Source: Clostridiales bacterium
GTDB taxonomy: Bacteria > Bacillota > Desulfotomaculia > Desulfotomaculales > VENG01
Reading direction: 5' to 3'
Assembly: GCA_016278505.1 (NCBI GenBank)
Contig: JADQBQ010000020.1
Coordinates: 1-64,000, forward strand
DNA length: 64,000 bases
Positions 18,427 through 27,310 of the stretch are shown here, piece after piece. Made by a program: the position numbers and the translations under genes. The notes beneath the pieces are model-generated. The model had not been told where the DNA came from and ran no database searches. It saw nothing but the letters and a program-made list of their open reading frames with translations. Each line of letters begins with the position of its first letter. Within the stretch, counting starts at the first letter, position 1.

Positions 18427-19308
18427 CTAAATCTTACGCTCTTTAAGGGAGCCTATGATACCTTGAGGTCTTACCAATAAAACCCCTATTAAAATAATTA
18501 TGGCAAAGGCGTCCTTAAGACCTGAAGATATCAGCCCGGCACTGAAAGACTCTAAAATGCCCAAAAGAATTCCACCCAGCACGGCGCCGCCGATATTGTT
18601 CAATCCACCGATAACCGCAGCTACAAAGCCTTTAACTCCCAGCATGAACCCCATATCATAAGTGGTCATGGTAACCGGTGCAATGAAGATCCCGGCTGCC
18701 GCGCCCAGGGCACCGCTGGCCAGAAAAGCCAATAAAGACAAGCGGTTGGGGTTAATACCCATTAACCTGGCTGCTGTACGGTTAAGCACAGCAGCTTTTA
18801 CGGCTTTACCCCAGTAGGTGAGCTCAAAGAAAGCGTACAGCCCGGCCAGGGTTAAAGCTGTTAGTCCAAAAATCCAAAAACTCTGCGGGGTTATGGCGGC
18901 CCCTCCTATAAAGAGAGGGCCACCTTCGGAAAAGGCCGGCAGGGAATATGTCTCGGTACCCCAGACCAGAAGTGCCAGACCGCGCAGGAATATGGAAAGA
19001 CCAAGCGTAATAATAATCAGGGTTAGGGCTGAAGCTTGGCGTGCAGTTTGAATAGCACACCGCTCAAGTACCCCTCCCAACGCTGCCACTAAGAGGACCG
19101 CTATGATAAATGCCGCCGCCAACGGCAGCCCGGTAGCGTACAAGCTAATGGCTAAAAGGGCACCGATAGTGACAAACTCTCCCTGGGCCAGATTTAAGAT
19201 ACCGGTAATATTAAATGTTGTGACAAGTGCCAAGCCAATCAAAGCATAGATGCTGCCAAGTGTGAGCCCTGTGAAAAGGAGCTGCAAGAGTTGGGATGGG
19301 GTATCCAT
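18427..19308 (-). CDS. livH: Branched-chain amino acid permease LivH
   Basis: Second membrane permease of the importer. Eight to nine helices; LTLGSIYALIGLALV, GILNLAQGEF and GGLNNIGGAVLGGILLGI are LivH hallmarks. Length 293 is normal. It sits 34 bases after livK and 35 before livM. Confidence 0.96.
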   Translation of the reverse strand: MDTPSQLLQLLFTGLTLGSIYALIGLALVTTFNITGILNLAQGEFVTIGALLAISLYATGLPLAAAFIIAVLLVAALGGVLERCAIQTARQASALTLIIITLGLSIFLRGLALLVWGTETYSLPAFSEGGPLFIGGAAITPQSFWIFGLTALTLAGLYAFFELTYWGKAVKAAVLNRTAARLMGINPNRLSLLAFLASGALGAAAGIFIAPVTMTTYDMGFMLGVKGFVAAVIGGLNNIGGAVLGGILLGILESFSAGLISSGLKDAFAIIILIGVLLVRPQGIIGSLKERKI

Positions 19309-19342
19309 AATAACACTCCCTCTATGGTGTTAATGTCTGTCT

Positions 19343-20536
19343 TTATTCCAAAAGTTGCCACTTGCCGTCTTTAATTTGAACCAAGACCATAGATTCTTCA
19401 TCAAGGCCGTTATGGTCTTGTGCTGATATGTTAAAAACACCGGAAATACCTGTAAATCCTTGTGTCTTTTCAAGTTCATCCCGGATAGCAGCCCGGTCCG
19501 GGCCCGCCTTTTCAATGGCGTTCACCACCAGATTAAAGGCATCCCAAGCATATCCACCGAAAGAATCGGGTGGCGAACCATATTTCTGGGTGTAGTTATT
19601 AATGTAAGTTTGCAGTACTTCCTTTTGGGGGTCAGTGTCAGGAATTTGTTGGGCTACTGTCAGTTTCCCAATGGGTAGAATCACACCCTCGGCTGCCCCT
19701 TGTGCAAGATCTATAAATTTCTGGTTGCCTACCCCGTGGCTGTGGATAAGCGGGATGGTAAGTCCCAGATCTTTAAAGTTCTTAGTTGCTATGGAGGCAG
19801 AAGGCGGAATCGCCCAAATGATCAGAGCTTCAGCCTGGCTCGCTTTTACTCTGGTCAGCTGCGGTGTCATGTCTTTATCACTGGCCTCAAATTTGTCTTC
19901 CACCAGAACTTCTATGTTGTTTTCTTTTGCCGCCTCGGAAAAAGCTTTTCTTCCCCCGTCACCATATGCGTTGTTCATATATAGGAAGGCTACTTTGTTA
20001 ATATTTTGTTCCCGTAGGTAGTTAGTTATTTTGCCGACTGTTACTTTATCACTTTGTGCGGTCTTAAAGACCCACTGGCGCTCAGAAACCGGTTCTACAA
20101 TACTACTTGCCGCTGCCAGAGAAATCATAGGCACCTTTTCGTTTTGAACTGTATTTAGCATAGCCATGGATGGACCACTGGAACTACACCCCAATACAGC
20201 TAAAACATCTTTTTCAATTAATGTTTTTGCTGCCAGTACAGCTTCGGTTTCATCGCTTTTGTTATCCAGAATGGTTAGATCAACCTGGTGCCCGTTGATT
20301 CCACCTTGGGTGTTCAACTGCTTTACCATCATTTGCAAAGTGTCTCTCTCCGGTGTGCCCAGCGATGAAGCTTTTCCGCTGATGTCAAGAACCGCCCCTA
20401 TTTTGTACTGTTCTTCTCCTGTAACGCCTTCACCGTCACTGTCCCCGCTGGACCCACAGCCACTGGCTAAAACACTGGTGGCCAATAATAAAATTAGCAG
20501 ACTGGCCATAACTGATTTTCTTAGTGACCGTTTCAA
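19343..20536 (-). CDS. livK: Branched-chain amino acid binding lipoprotein LivK
   Basis: Extracytoplasmic binding protein of the importer. A basic N-terminus plus hydrophobic stretch ends in lipobox LASGC, so it is membrane-anchored. The mature part (IGAVLDISGKASSLGTPERD...) is a type I periplasmic fold. The start is TTG with AGGAGGG seven bases upstream. It is the first gene of livKHMGF and follows the T-box leader directly, so the operon should respond to uncharged tRNA for an aliphatic amino acid. Confidence 0.95.
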   Translation of the reverse strand: MKRSLRKSVMASLLILLLATSVLASGCGSSGDSDGEGVTGEEQYKIGAVLDISGKASSLGTPERDTLQMMVKQLNTQGGINGHQVDLTILDNKSDETEAVLAAKTLIEKDVLAVLGCSSSGPSMAMLNTVQNEKVPMISLAAASSIVEPVSERQWVFKTAQSDKVTVGKITNYLREQNINKVAFLYMNNAYGDGGRKAFSEAAKENNIEVLVEDKFEASDKDMTPQLTRVKASQAEALIIWAIPPSASIATKNFKDLGLTIPLIHSHGVGNQKFIDLAQGAAEGVILPIGKLTVAQQIPDTDPQKEVLQTYINNYTQKYGSPPDSFGGYAWDAFNLVVNAIEKAGPDRAAIRDELEKTQGFTGISGVFNISAQDHNGLDEESMVLVQIKDGKWQLLE

Positions 20537-20565
20537 ATTTTATCCCTCCTATTAAAGTAGCATAT

Positions 20566-20611
20566 AAAAAAGGCCACAGTTATCGCCCGTGAGGACGAAA
20601 GCTGTGGCCTT
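20566..20611 (-). terminator. Second T-box terminator
   Basis: Stem AAGGCCACAG / CTGTGGCCTT with an inner CGTCC/GGGCG pairing, then TTTTTT on the minus strand, 30 bases before the livK start. Confidence 0.88.
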
Positions 20612-20710
20612 CCGCGGTACCACCTCAATTGGCCATATAAAGATGGCCCTCTTGGTAAGGTACAGGAAATTAACACCATTCCCTACTTAGGTACGGTGGT
20701 GGTAAAAAAT

Positions 20711-20743
20711 AAAAAAACTTCTCGCCCATAAGGGACGAAAAGT
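20711..20743 (-). terminator. First T-box terminator
   Basis: Stem ACTTTTCGTCCC / GGGCGAGAAGT followed by seven T on the minus strand. It competes with the antiterminator formed by the first T-box. Confidence 0.85.
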
Positions 20744-21008
20744 TAACTCTCGCGTTACCACCCTAGTTGATCTAAAAAAATAGACCCACTCTAAGCAGGG
20801 TACGGGAAAATGATCCGATACCCCCTTCCTTTTAACGGTAGAAGACTCCGTCGGGGCCTACTTACATGTGTTTCAGCCCGGCAGCTCATGAGAGAACTTC
20901 AACGAATCATACTTTAGAAGCGTTCACAGTCTACGACGCTTCCTCCCTGAAAAGCAGTATTCCGTTTACTTTTCCCAATCATTGCTTTTACAATATAGAC
21001 TTAAATTT

Positions 21009-21037
21009 ATTTTACCACCAGTTATATTAATGGTCAA
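21009..21037 (-). promoter_or_regulatory. Promoter of the liv T-box leader
   Basis: On the minus strand TTGACC, 17 bases, TAAAAT. This places transcription start near 21002, just upstream of stem I. Confidence 0.8.
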
Positions 21038-21179
21038 GAAAAAATATGCCTGATTACCTAATCTTTTTTTAGCTATGTAAAATAACCCATTACAGAGCTG
21101 TCTAACTATTGCAGGGGAAGCTTGGTTTACTATTGAATATTCTTATAATCAAAAAAAACTAAGTGAAGGTGATATTTCT

Positions 21180-21428
21180 ATGAAGATTTATATTTGGAGG
21201 CATAACCGTAGGTTCCATAGTTATAGCATGATGGACGAACCTTGTATTCACCACGGCATGTATACTGATGCAGTGGCCGTTGTTATGGCGGAATCCGAGG
21301 AGGAGGCCTTGAAATTACTTGCTGAGGAGTCCAGGGAGTGGTGTATTGAAGATATAAGACAATTAACCCCCACTGTCATTGATCTTGACCGACCTCAGGT
21401 TTTATACACCTATATTTGTGGTAATTAA
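21180..21428 (+). CDS. Small conserved-looking hypothetical protein
   Basis: 82 residues, unknown function. The middle (AVVMAESEEEALKLLAEE) looks like a ferredoxin-fold-type beta-alpha segment, ending IDLDRPQVLYTYICGN. No signal peptide, membrane helix or metal motif is obvious, though CIHH and a single later Cys are present. AAGGTGAT precedes the ATG, and a TATAAT lies about 45 bases upstream. It diverges from the liv leader. Confidence 0.75.
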   Translation: MKIYIWRHNRRFHSYSMMDEPCIHHGMYTDAVAVVMAESEEEALKLLAEESREWCIEDIRQLTPTVIDLDRPQVLYTYICGN

Positions 21429-21547
21429 CACTTAATAACTGTGATTGTAGGGTTCTTGTTTGTACTGCATAGTTTGATACGCAGGTGTTGCATTTATTGA
21501 AAATAGGTCATAAAATTAGTTTGTCAATTCAATTTTGAAGGTATAGG

Positions 21548-21553
21548 TATAAT
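21548..21553 (+). promoter_or_regulatory. Possible -10 element at rarD start
   Basis: TATAAT with the ATG four bases after it. A TTGTCA lies 21 bases upstream, longer than the usual 17, so the assignment is tentative. Confidence 0.35.
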
Positions 21554-21557
21554 AGAC

Positions 21558-22514
21558 ATGAAATTTGGTCAATCTAATGAACAATTAACCGGGGTTCTAG
21601 CTGCTGCCGGTGCCTATTTCTCATGGGGTCTTTTACCGGTTTACTGGAAACTTATGCCCAGTGTCCCCGCGCAGGAAGTTTTGGCCCACAGAATTGTGTG
21701 GTCTTTTGTTTTTATGGTGTTTATTCTGTTGGTGTCCAGAAAGGGCAGGGCATTTTGGGTGGAATGCAAGGAAATTATTTCCCAGCGAAATAGACTGTTT
21801 GGTATTGTACTGGCCTCTGCCCTGATTAGTGTCAACTGGTTTACGTATATTTGGGCAGTGAGCAATAACCATATCGTGCAATCAAGCCTGGGTTACTACA
21901 TTAATCCCCTGGTAAGTGTTCTTTTGGGGGTTGTTGTATTAAAGGAAAAGTTATCTCTCTGGCAGATAATATCCTTTCTACTAGCTGCGACCGGTGTATT
22001 AAATATGGTCATCCATTTCGGGGCGGTTCCCTGGGTGTCATTAACATTGGCTGCAAGTTTTGGCTTGTACGGGCTAAGTAAAAAAATGGTTAATGCCGGA
22101 GCGATGACGGGGTTGACATTGGAAACCCTTTTTGTTGTTCCTTTTGCATTAATGTTTATAGGCTCTATACATAATGTTGGAAATGGGGCCTTTGGTTTTG
22201 ATAATCCTGTTATTACATGGCTTTTAGTTGGTGCCGGTGCTATAACGGCAGTGCCACTTTTGTTGTTTGCCACCGGTGCCAAACGGCTCCCGTTAGCGGT
22301 TATTGGATTTTTACAATACATATCCCCCACATTGATGCTAATTTTAGGCGTATTCTTTTACCATGAATCATTTACCAGTGTCCACCTCATGTCTTTTGTT
22401 CTTATCTGGGTGGCTTTAACCATATTTTCATTGTCCAGAACCGGCTTGTTTATCCATTTGGAGTCACAGTTTCTAAAGAGAACACAACTTGATACCAGTG
22501 ATAAAAAGGCATAA
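21558..22514 (+). CDS. rarD: RarD-type EamA-family transporter
   Basis: Ten-helix drug/metabolite-type permease of the RarD branch. YFSWGLLPVYWKLM and VPAQEVLAHRIVWSF are the family signature, and two EamA repeats are visible. The substrate is unknown. The start ATG lacks a ribosome site at normal distance (nearest AAGG is 16 bases away), while a TATAAT ends only four bases before it, so a leaderless mRNA is possible. No other in-frame start gives a better N-terminus. Confidence 0.92.
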   Translation: MKFGQSNEQLTGVLAAAGAYFSWGLLPVYWKLMPSVPAQEVLAHRIVWSFVFMVFILLVSRKGRAFWVECKEIISQRNRLFGIVLASALISVNWFTYIWAVSNNHIVQSSLGYYINPLVSVLLGVVVLKEKLSLWQIISFLLAATGVLNMVIHFGAVPWVSLTLAASFGLYGLSKKMVNAGAMTGLTLETLFVVPFALMFIGSIHNVGNGAFGFDNPVITWLLVGAGAITAVPLLLFATGAKRLPLAVIGFLQYISPTLMLILGVFFYHESFTSVHLMSFVLIWVALTIFSLSRTGLFIHLESQFLKRTQLDTSDKKA

Positions 22515-22629
22515 TCAACTCTCCTAAATCAATCTAAATGCGGGTTATCAAACATATAAATTACTAGAGAGACCGGTAATTTATATGTTTACTTTGGTTT
22601 ATATTTTTAGATTGAAAGAAGGGGATAGG

Positions 22630-23976
22630 TTGAGTTTTACTATGAGCGTGCGAATCATTATAGTATCACTGATAGCAACGGGCATACTTGTGTTTCAAGT
22701 TGGTTGTACCGGCTCACAAACGGTTAATCAAAATGAAGTTACTGGCCGGCACTACATAGACGGATCTACTGCCGGCCCGCCGCAGGTTAATTTTGAAACA
22801 TTTCGTGATCAAGGGAAAATAGCGTTTATCTGGGATGGTAGACTTTATGTTTTAAACGGGGACAGTGGAACTCTTGATAAGTTAAGTGAGCCGGGCGAGG
22901 CAGGTAAACTAAAATGGTCGGCGGATGGGCAGTGGCTGGCATACATTGGTGAGGATAATACTCTTCAAATAGTAAACTCAGATGGCAGCGACTTGTATGA
23001 AGTTGCAGGTTTACATAAGTTACTGTATAATGCCCCGGATTTTGCATGGTCTCCCGCAGCAAATGTGTTAGCGGTAGTCCCTGATGTAAGCAAACGGGAC
23101 ATATATTTAATCCGACCAGGTAAACCTCCACGGCAGCTAACCGATGTTTATACGGGCGCCTCTTCATTCTGCTGGGCCCCGGATGGGAAAACCATAGCTT
23201 ATGTTGATACACTACCTTATGACCCCAATGACCCTGTTAACCGGGTTGATGTCCTGCATAAGATACCGGTGGAAGGTGGTGAACCTGCCCGTCTGTATAC
23301 TGCAGAAGGTGCAGCCATCAGGCTTGCCGGCTGGCAGCCTGATAATAAAGGAGTGCTTTTCTGGTTAAGCCCCGGGCATTCGGCCTCCGCCATGGCCGAT
23401 GGCCTTAAGCTTTATACGTTGCCGCTTAGTGGAGGAAAACCACAGGCCATTATTACAACCTTAATTTACCCTGAATGGCTTACCTGGTCCAACGATGGCA
23501 CAAAGCTTCTGGCTGTTGCAGGAAGCGGGCGGGAGATTTGGAAGAATAAATCGCTGGCCCTTTTCACCGCACAAACAGGCAGCTGTGTTAATCTACCACA
23601 GACTTCGGATAGTGTACGATTGTATCCGGATTGGTCTGCAAAAGGGGATATGTTTTGCTTTTTAGAAGCCCCCGACTTAAGTAATGTTAATGGAGAATAC
23701 AGTATTTCAGACTGGCGGCAAACAAGATCTCTGGGAATTGCCAATGCCGACGGCACCGGTGCCCGGCCTTTGGGCGAGGCAGGCACCGGGCTGGGCCGTC
23801 CCCTTTGGTCACGCGATGGCCAACATATCGTTTATTTAAAGGACAGCATTGTCTGGCTAATAGATATTAGCGGTGGAACCCCGGTCAGAATTATGGGACC
23901 TTTTCCGGGCCAAAACAAATATGGCCAACAGGGCTATATTTCCTGGGGCGATGAAATTGCATATTTTCGTGATTAG
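22630..23976 (+). CDS. PD40 beta-propeller lipoprotein (TolB-like)
   Basis: Secreted lipoprotein with a propeller of WD40-like PD40 repeats: KLKWSADGQWLAYI, DFAWSPAANVLAVV, SFCWAPDGKTIAYV, LTWSNDGTKLLAVA and LWSRDGQHIVYL. A hydrophobic signal ends at VFQVGC, where Cys would be lipidated. It resembles the TolB propeller domain but is no Tol-system member in a Gram-positive; its binding partner is unknown. TTG 22630 is chosen because GAAGGGGAT lies just before it; ATG 22585 would put that site inside the gene. Its stop overlaps that of the convergent RACo gene by four bases. Confidence 0.85.
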   Translation: MSFTMSVRIIIVSLIATGILVFQVGCTGSQTVNQNEVTGRHYIDGSTAGPPQVNFETFRDQGKIAFIWDGRLYVLNGDSGTLDKLSEPGEAGKLKWSADGQWLAYIGEDNTLQIVNSDGSDLYEVAGLHKLLYNAPDFAWSPAANVLAVVPDVSKRDIYLIRPGKPPRQLTDVYTGASSFCWAPDGKTIAYVDTLPYDPNDPVNRVDVLHKIPVEGGEPARLYTAEGAAIRLAGWQPDNKGVLFWLSPGHSASAMADGLKLYTLPLSGGKPQAIITTLIYPEWLTWSNDGTKLLAVAGSGREIWKNKSLALFTAQTGSCVNLPQTSDSVRLYPDWSAKGDMFCFLEAPDLSNVNGEYSISDWRQTRSLGIANADGTGARPLGEAGTGLGRPLWSRDGQHIVYLKDSIVWLIDISGGTPVRIMGPFPGQNKYGQQGYISWGDEIAYFRD

Positions 23977-25847
23977 GGGCAAGCGGGGCAAGCATAGCGG
24001 GGAAATTCCATGGCCTTTACCAGTATGTCCTGGAATTCCTCTGTGCCCGAAAGGGCGATAAATTCTGTTTCTTGTTCAAAACGCTGTGCTTCTTCCCGGA
24101 AATCCCAATTAAACAGTGCCATGCGGGCACCATCTCCGGCAGCGTTACCTACAGCATATATTTTTTCCCTTGGACAATGTGGAACCAGGCCAATGGTGAT
24201 GGCATCATCGATATTAATGTAGCTGCCAAATGCACCGGCCAGTATTATTTCATCGGGCTCTGTAATTCCAGCGTGCTGCATCATTATTTGAGCACCGGCT
24301 AAAAGAGCCGACTTGCCCAGTTGGACTGCCCGCACGTCATCTTGGCATATGGTTATATCCGTATCTAACCCTGATTCCTCAGCGAATACCAGTACAAATT
24401 CATATTTTTTGCTGCCTTTCTCTTGGCGTAAGCGAGAGCGATTTTTAGTTTTGTCAAAGGCACCGTTTTCCTTGATCATACCGGCCTTTAAGAGTTCGGC
24501 CACGGCAGAAAAAATACCGGAGCCGCAAATGCCCATCGGCCTCCTTGTATTTTCTTTTTCCCCGGGGCTTGGGATTACTGTGTATTTCACATCTAGAGTT
24601 TTAGGATCAATGGACAATCTTTCGATAGCACCGGGTGCGGCACGCATGCCAAACTTAATTTGGGCCCCCTCAAATGCAGGACCTGTGGCTACGGATGTAC
24701 AAAAAGAACGGTTGTTGCTGCCCAGCACCAGTTCACCATTGGTGCCTATATCCATAATTAACTTCATGACTTCTTGCTCATGAAACTGCTCTGCTATTCT
24801 GACTCCAATGGTATCTGCTCCCACATAGGCCGAAAAAATGGGGAACATGTATATCTGAGCACCCGGATTTACATTTAGCCCCAGAAGAGAGGACCGGACG
24901 TATTGAGCTGTCTTTATAGTGGGGATAAATGGATATTTACCTAGTGCTTCCGGGTTAAGTCCAAGAAACAGGTGGTGCATGGTAGTATTGCCCACCACGG
25001 TAACATCAACTATGTCATCGGGGTTGGTCCCTACGGATTCGGTCATATTGGCAATTAAACCATTAACTGCTTGCAGAACGCTTTGCTGCAGGGAGGCCAA
25101 CATTTCGGGCCTTTCCTGGACTAGACTGATGCGTGAGAGTACATCCCCGCCGTAGACAACCTGGGGGTTGAGTACTGAATCAGCAGCTAAAATGAGATTA
25201 TTATCCAGGTCCCCAAGGTAGGCTGCCAGGGATGTGGTACCTATATCCACCGCCAGACCCAGCATGGGATGGTCTTTCTTTCTTCTGATACATATAACCT
25301 GCTGGCTTTGACTTACAAAAGCCTCCAGCGGCGGGACATTGCGGCCGGCTAGATTAGAAAGTCGAATCATGGCGGTGGGAGAAATTACTGGTTCCTCCAT
25401 ATTGTATTTATCCCTTAAAATGGCTGCACACTGTTCCCACATTCCGGTGCCGTGGTTTGCCTCAAATGGGGGTAAATCGAGGTAGAAACGGCGGACAAAG
25501 GGCTTTAATTCGATTTCACGGTGTGTATATGACTTGCGAATTACTGCCCCCATGTCTCTGCTTGCTTTCGGTACTGTAACTTTGAGGTCGCAGTCTATCT
25601 CAATTTCACATGCCAATCGCCACCCCTGACGTAGTTCTTCTTCAGTAAAAAATTGGTGGTTTGAAGATTTATGCCCTTTGTCTTTAAATTCATGAATTAG
25701 TACCCGGCACTTACCGCATCTCCCTTTCCCATTACATTCGGATCTAATATTGACCCCCGCCAGCCAGGCAGCCGTTAACAAAGATGTTCCCTTTTCTACC
25801 GGGACTTTGAGTCCTAAATTCTCAAAATGAACCTGGTATTTAGACAT
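23973..25847 (-). CDS. Corrinoid protein reductive activator (RACo-like)
   Basis: ATP-dependent activator that re-reduces inactivated Co(II) corrinoid protein to Co(I). An N-terminal plant-type [2Fe-2S] domain has C38-x5-C44-x2-C47 and a fourth Cys in WRLACEI. A linker region precedes an ASKHA-type ATPase (GLAVDIGTTSLAAYL, VVGNTTMHHLFLG, MDIGTNGELVLG, ICGSGIFSA, LAGAFGSYI). ATG 25847 is used: GGGAGGGAG is upstream and it overlaps the previous stop by 8 bases. The frame continues open to 26009 without support. Last gene of the methyltransferase operon. Confidence 0.94.
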   Translation of the reverse strand: MSKYQVHFENLGLKVPVEKGTSLLTAAWLAGVNIRSECNGKGRCGKCRVLIHEFKDKGHKSSNHQFFTEEELRQGWRLACEIEIDCDLKVTVPKASRDMGAVIRKSYTHREIELKPFVRRFYLDLPPFEANHGTGMWEQCAAILRDKYNMEEPVISPTAMIRLSNLAGRNVPPLEAFVSQSQQVICIRRKKDHPMLGLAVDIGTTSLAAYLGDLDNNLILAADSVLNPQVVYGGDVLSRISLVQERPEMLASLQQSVLQAVNGLIANMTESVGTNPDDIVDVTVVGNTTMHHLFLGLNPEALGKYPFIPTIKTAQYVRSSLLGLNVNPGAQIYMFPIFSAYVGADTIGVRIAEQFHEQEVMKLIMDIGTNGELVLGSNNRSFCTSVATGPAFEGAQIKFGMRAAPGAIERLSIDPKTLDVKYTVIPSPGEKENTRRPMGICGSGIFSAVAELLKAGMIKENGAFDKTKNRSRLRQEKGSKKYEFVLVFAEESGLDTDITICQDDVRAVQLGKSALLAGAQIMMQHAGITEPDEIILAGAFGSYINIDDAITIGLVPHCPREKIYAVGNAAGDGARMALFNWDFREEAQRFEQETEFIALSGTEEFQDILVKAMEFPRYACPACP

Positions 25848-26550
25848 ATCGTGCTCCCTCCCGTGCTCTTCGCATCCAGCATTTTCCGTCTGAAATACAA
25901 TAATCACAGGCCGATGATACTTTGTTGGAAGGATAATCAGGCCCGATGCCGATGATGCTGGAAGCTGATTTATGAGGGACCAAAAGAGAAGCATCATTGA
26001 TGGTGACACCGATTGTGTCTGGATCCAACAGCGTACAAAGCTTTTTTTGCTCCTTTATATCCCAGCCTTTTAAAGACCCCGGGCTTAGGGAGAGCCCTAC
26101 CCCGTATCCGGTTTTGGCGGCGAGGTTTTCCACGTGTGCCCAAACTTCGTTGTCTATTTCATTCAAGGCTAATACTCCGGCACAGTCCAGCCAATATGCT
26201 AACTCAAAATCGCCTTCCAGGCTCAGTTTATTTACTGCAATCTCCAGTTTGTTTCCTATAGTGCTTAAGTAAACCACTGCTTCTGCTGCCTGGTTAAGAA
26301 GATGAGTGGACTCCCCTATCTGTAATGCGGTTTGTTGGACTCGTATTGTATCCCGGTCAATTGTCCGAATGGTGAATTTGTCCAGTAAAAAGGTGGGTTC
26401 TATAAGCTTCATGGCTATATCTAAAGCCTTTTCAGCCTCAGCAATAATTTCCGGCCTAATTTTGCTGGGTTCTTGGAAATTCTGACTCAATAATAATTTA
26501 TCTAAAGGTACTTTTACCGGAACAGCTTCTCTTTTGATAAAGATCTCCAC
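25840..26550 (-). CDS. B12-dependent methionine synthase activation-domain-like protein
   Basis: Resembles the AdoMet-binding reactivation domain of MetH standing alone, a type often found in corrinoid methyltransferase operons. LSLSPGSLKGWDIKEQKKL and LLVPHKSASSIIGIG are the recognisable motifs. The C-terminus has CDYCISDGKCWMR, a possible small metal site. The start is odd: the GTG at 26550 overlaps the AGGAGG ribosome site itself, and no ATG/GTG/TTG follows at normal spacing (an ATC does). It lies 68 bases after the corrinoid protein gene, across a strong hairpin. Confidence 0.88.
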   Translation of the reverse strand: MEIFIKREAVPVKVPLDKLLLSQNFQEPSKIRPEIIAEAEKALDIAMKLIEPTFLLDKFTIRTIDRDTIRVQQTALQIGESTHLLNQAAEAVVYLSTIGNKLEIAVNKLSLEGDFELAYWLDCAGVLALNEIDNEVWAHVENLAAKTGYGVGLSLSPGSLKGWDIKEQKKLCTLLDPDTIGVTINDASLLVPHKSASSIIGIGPDYPSNKVSSACDYCISDGKCWMRRAREGARYV

Positions 26551-26580
26551 CTCCTGTTTGTAAAATTTAGGCAGGGAAAA

Positions 26581-26606
26581 GCGGTCGCTGCTATTTCAGC
26601 GACCGC
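26581..26606 (-). terminator. Intra-operon hairpin / attenuator
   Basis: Perfect 10-bp GC-rich stem GCGGTCGCTG / CAGCGACCGC, loop of 6, followed on the minus strand by TTTTCCC. It sits between the corrinoid protein and the activation genes, and probably lowers downstream expression or protects the upstream mRNA end. Confidence 0.6.
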
Positions 26607-26618
26607 AACCCCAAAAAA

Positions 26619-27260
26619 CTAACTATCCAAAAGGCTTTTTATTTTCTCCACCGCTACCACTGCATCCGCTGCATATCCACGGGCACCTATTTCGTCTGCA
26701 TACTGTTGACTTACAGGTGCCCCACCCACGATAACGTGAATCTTCTCGTATAGGCCTTCGTCTTTGAGTGCTTCCACTGTTTCTTTCATCATGGGCATAG
26801 TTGTAGTTAAAAGGGCCGATATGCCGAGGATTTGCGCGTTTACTTCCTTGGCCTTACTTATGAAATTTTCCGGAGAGTTATCGATCCCTATATCGTGGAC
26901 TTCAAAACCTGCTCCTTCCAACATCATCGCCACCAGATTTTTTCCAATGTCATGTATATCATCCTTAACGGTACCGATGACCACAACACCCTTATTGCTG
27001 GCTACTACATCTTTTTGAAGTTGGGGCTTTATTTTCTCCAGGGCAATTTTCATGGTTTTAGCTGAGGCCAGCATTTCAGGAATAAATACTTCACCCGTCG
27101 AATATTTCTCACCTACAACATCCATTGCCGCGATTAAGCCATTATTGAGGATGCTTTCAGCATCTTTGCCTTCATTAAGGGCCTGATCCACTTTTTCAGC
27201 AATGGCATCCTTTTTATATTCAACAACCATATCATGTATTTCTTTAATAAGATCTGCCAT
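26619..27260 (-). CDS. Methyltransferase corrinoid-binding protein
   Basis: Carries methyl groups on cobalamin between methyltransferases. A helical cap domain (~1-85) is followed by a B12-binding Rossmann domain with the lower-ligand motif D101-I-H103-D-I-G106. GISALLTTTMPMM and VIVGGAPVSQQYADEIGA complete the fold. Length 213 fits MtbC/MttC/MtgC proteins. It lies 50 bases after the methyltransferase gene, its likely partner; GAGGGGGAT precedes the ATG. Confidence 0.96.
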   Translation of the reverse strand: MADLIKEIHDMVVEYKKDAIAEKVDQALNEGKDAESILNNGLIAAMDVVGEKYSTGEVFIPEMLASAKTMKIALEKIKPQLQKDVVASNKGVVVIGTVKDDIHDIGKNLVAMMLEGAGFEVHDIGIDNSPENFISKAKEVNAQILGISALLTTTMPMMKETVEALKDEGLYEKIHVIVGGAPVSQQYADEIGARGYAADAVVAVEKIKSLLDS

Positions 27261-27310
27261 TTTTAATCCCCCTCGGATTTAGAATTATTTATAACGTGCT
27301 GCTTATTTTT

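Larger units (their letters stand above)
20566..21002 (-). ncRNA. T-box leader of the liv operon, partly duplicated
   Basis: tRNA-sensing T-box riboswitch read right to left. A stem I region covers about 20870-20990, followed by an AGTAGGCCCC/GACGG region typical of the section after the specifier domain. The first antiterminator T-box, AGGGTGGTAACGCG, is at 20751-20764, with a terminator at 20711-20743. A second T-box, AGGTGGTACCGCG, is at 20613-20625, with its own terminator at 20566-20611. Only the stem III-to-terminator part is repeated; no second stem I fits between the modules. A CTC (leucine) triplet near 20890-20894 may be the specifier, but I could not fold the loop with certainty. 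Confidence 0.9.
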
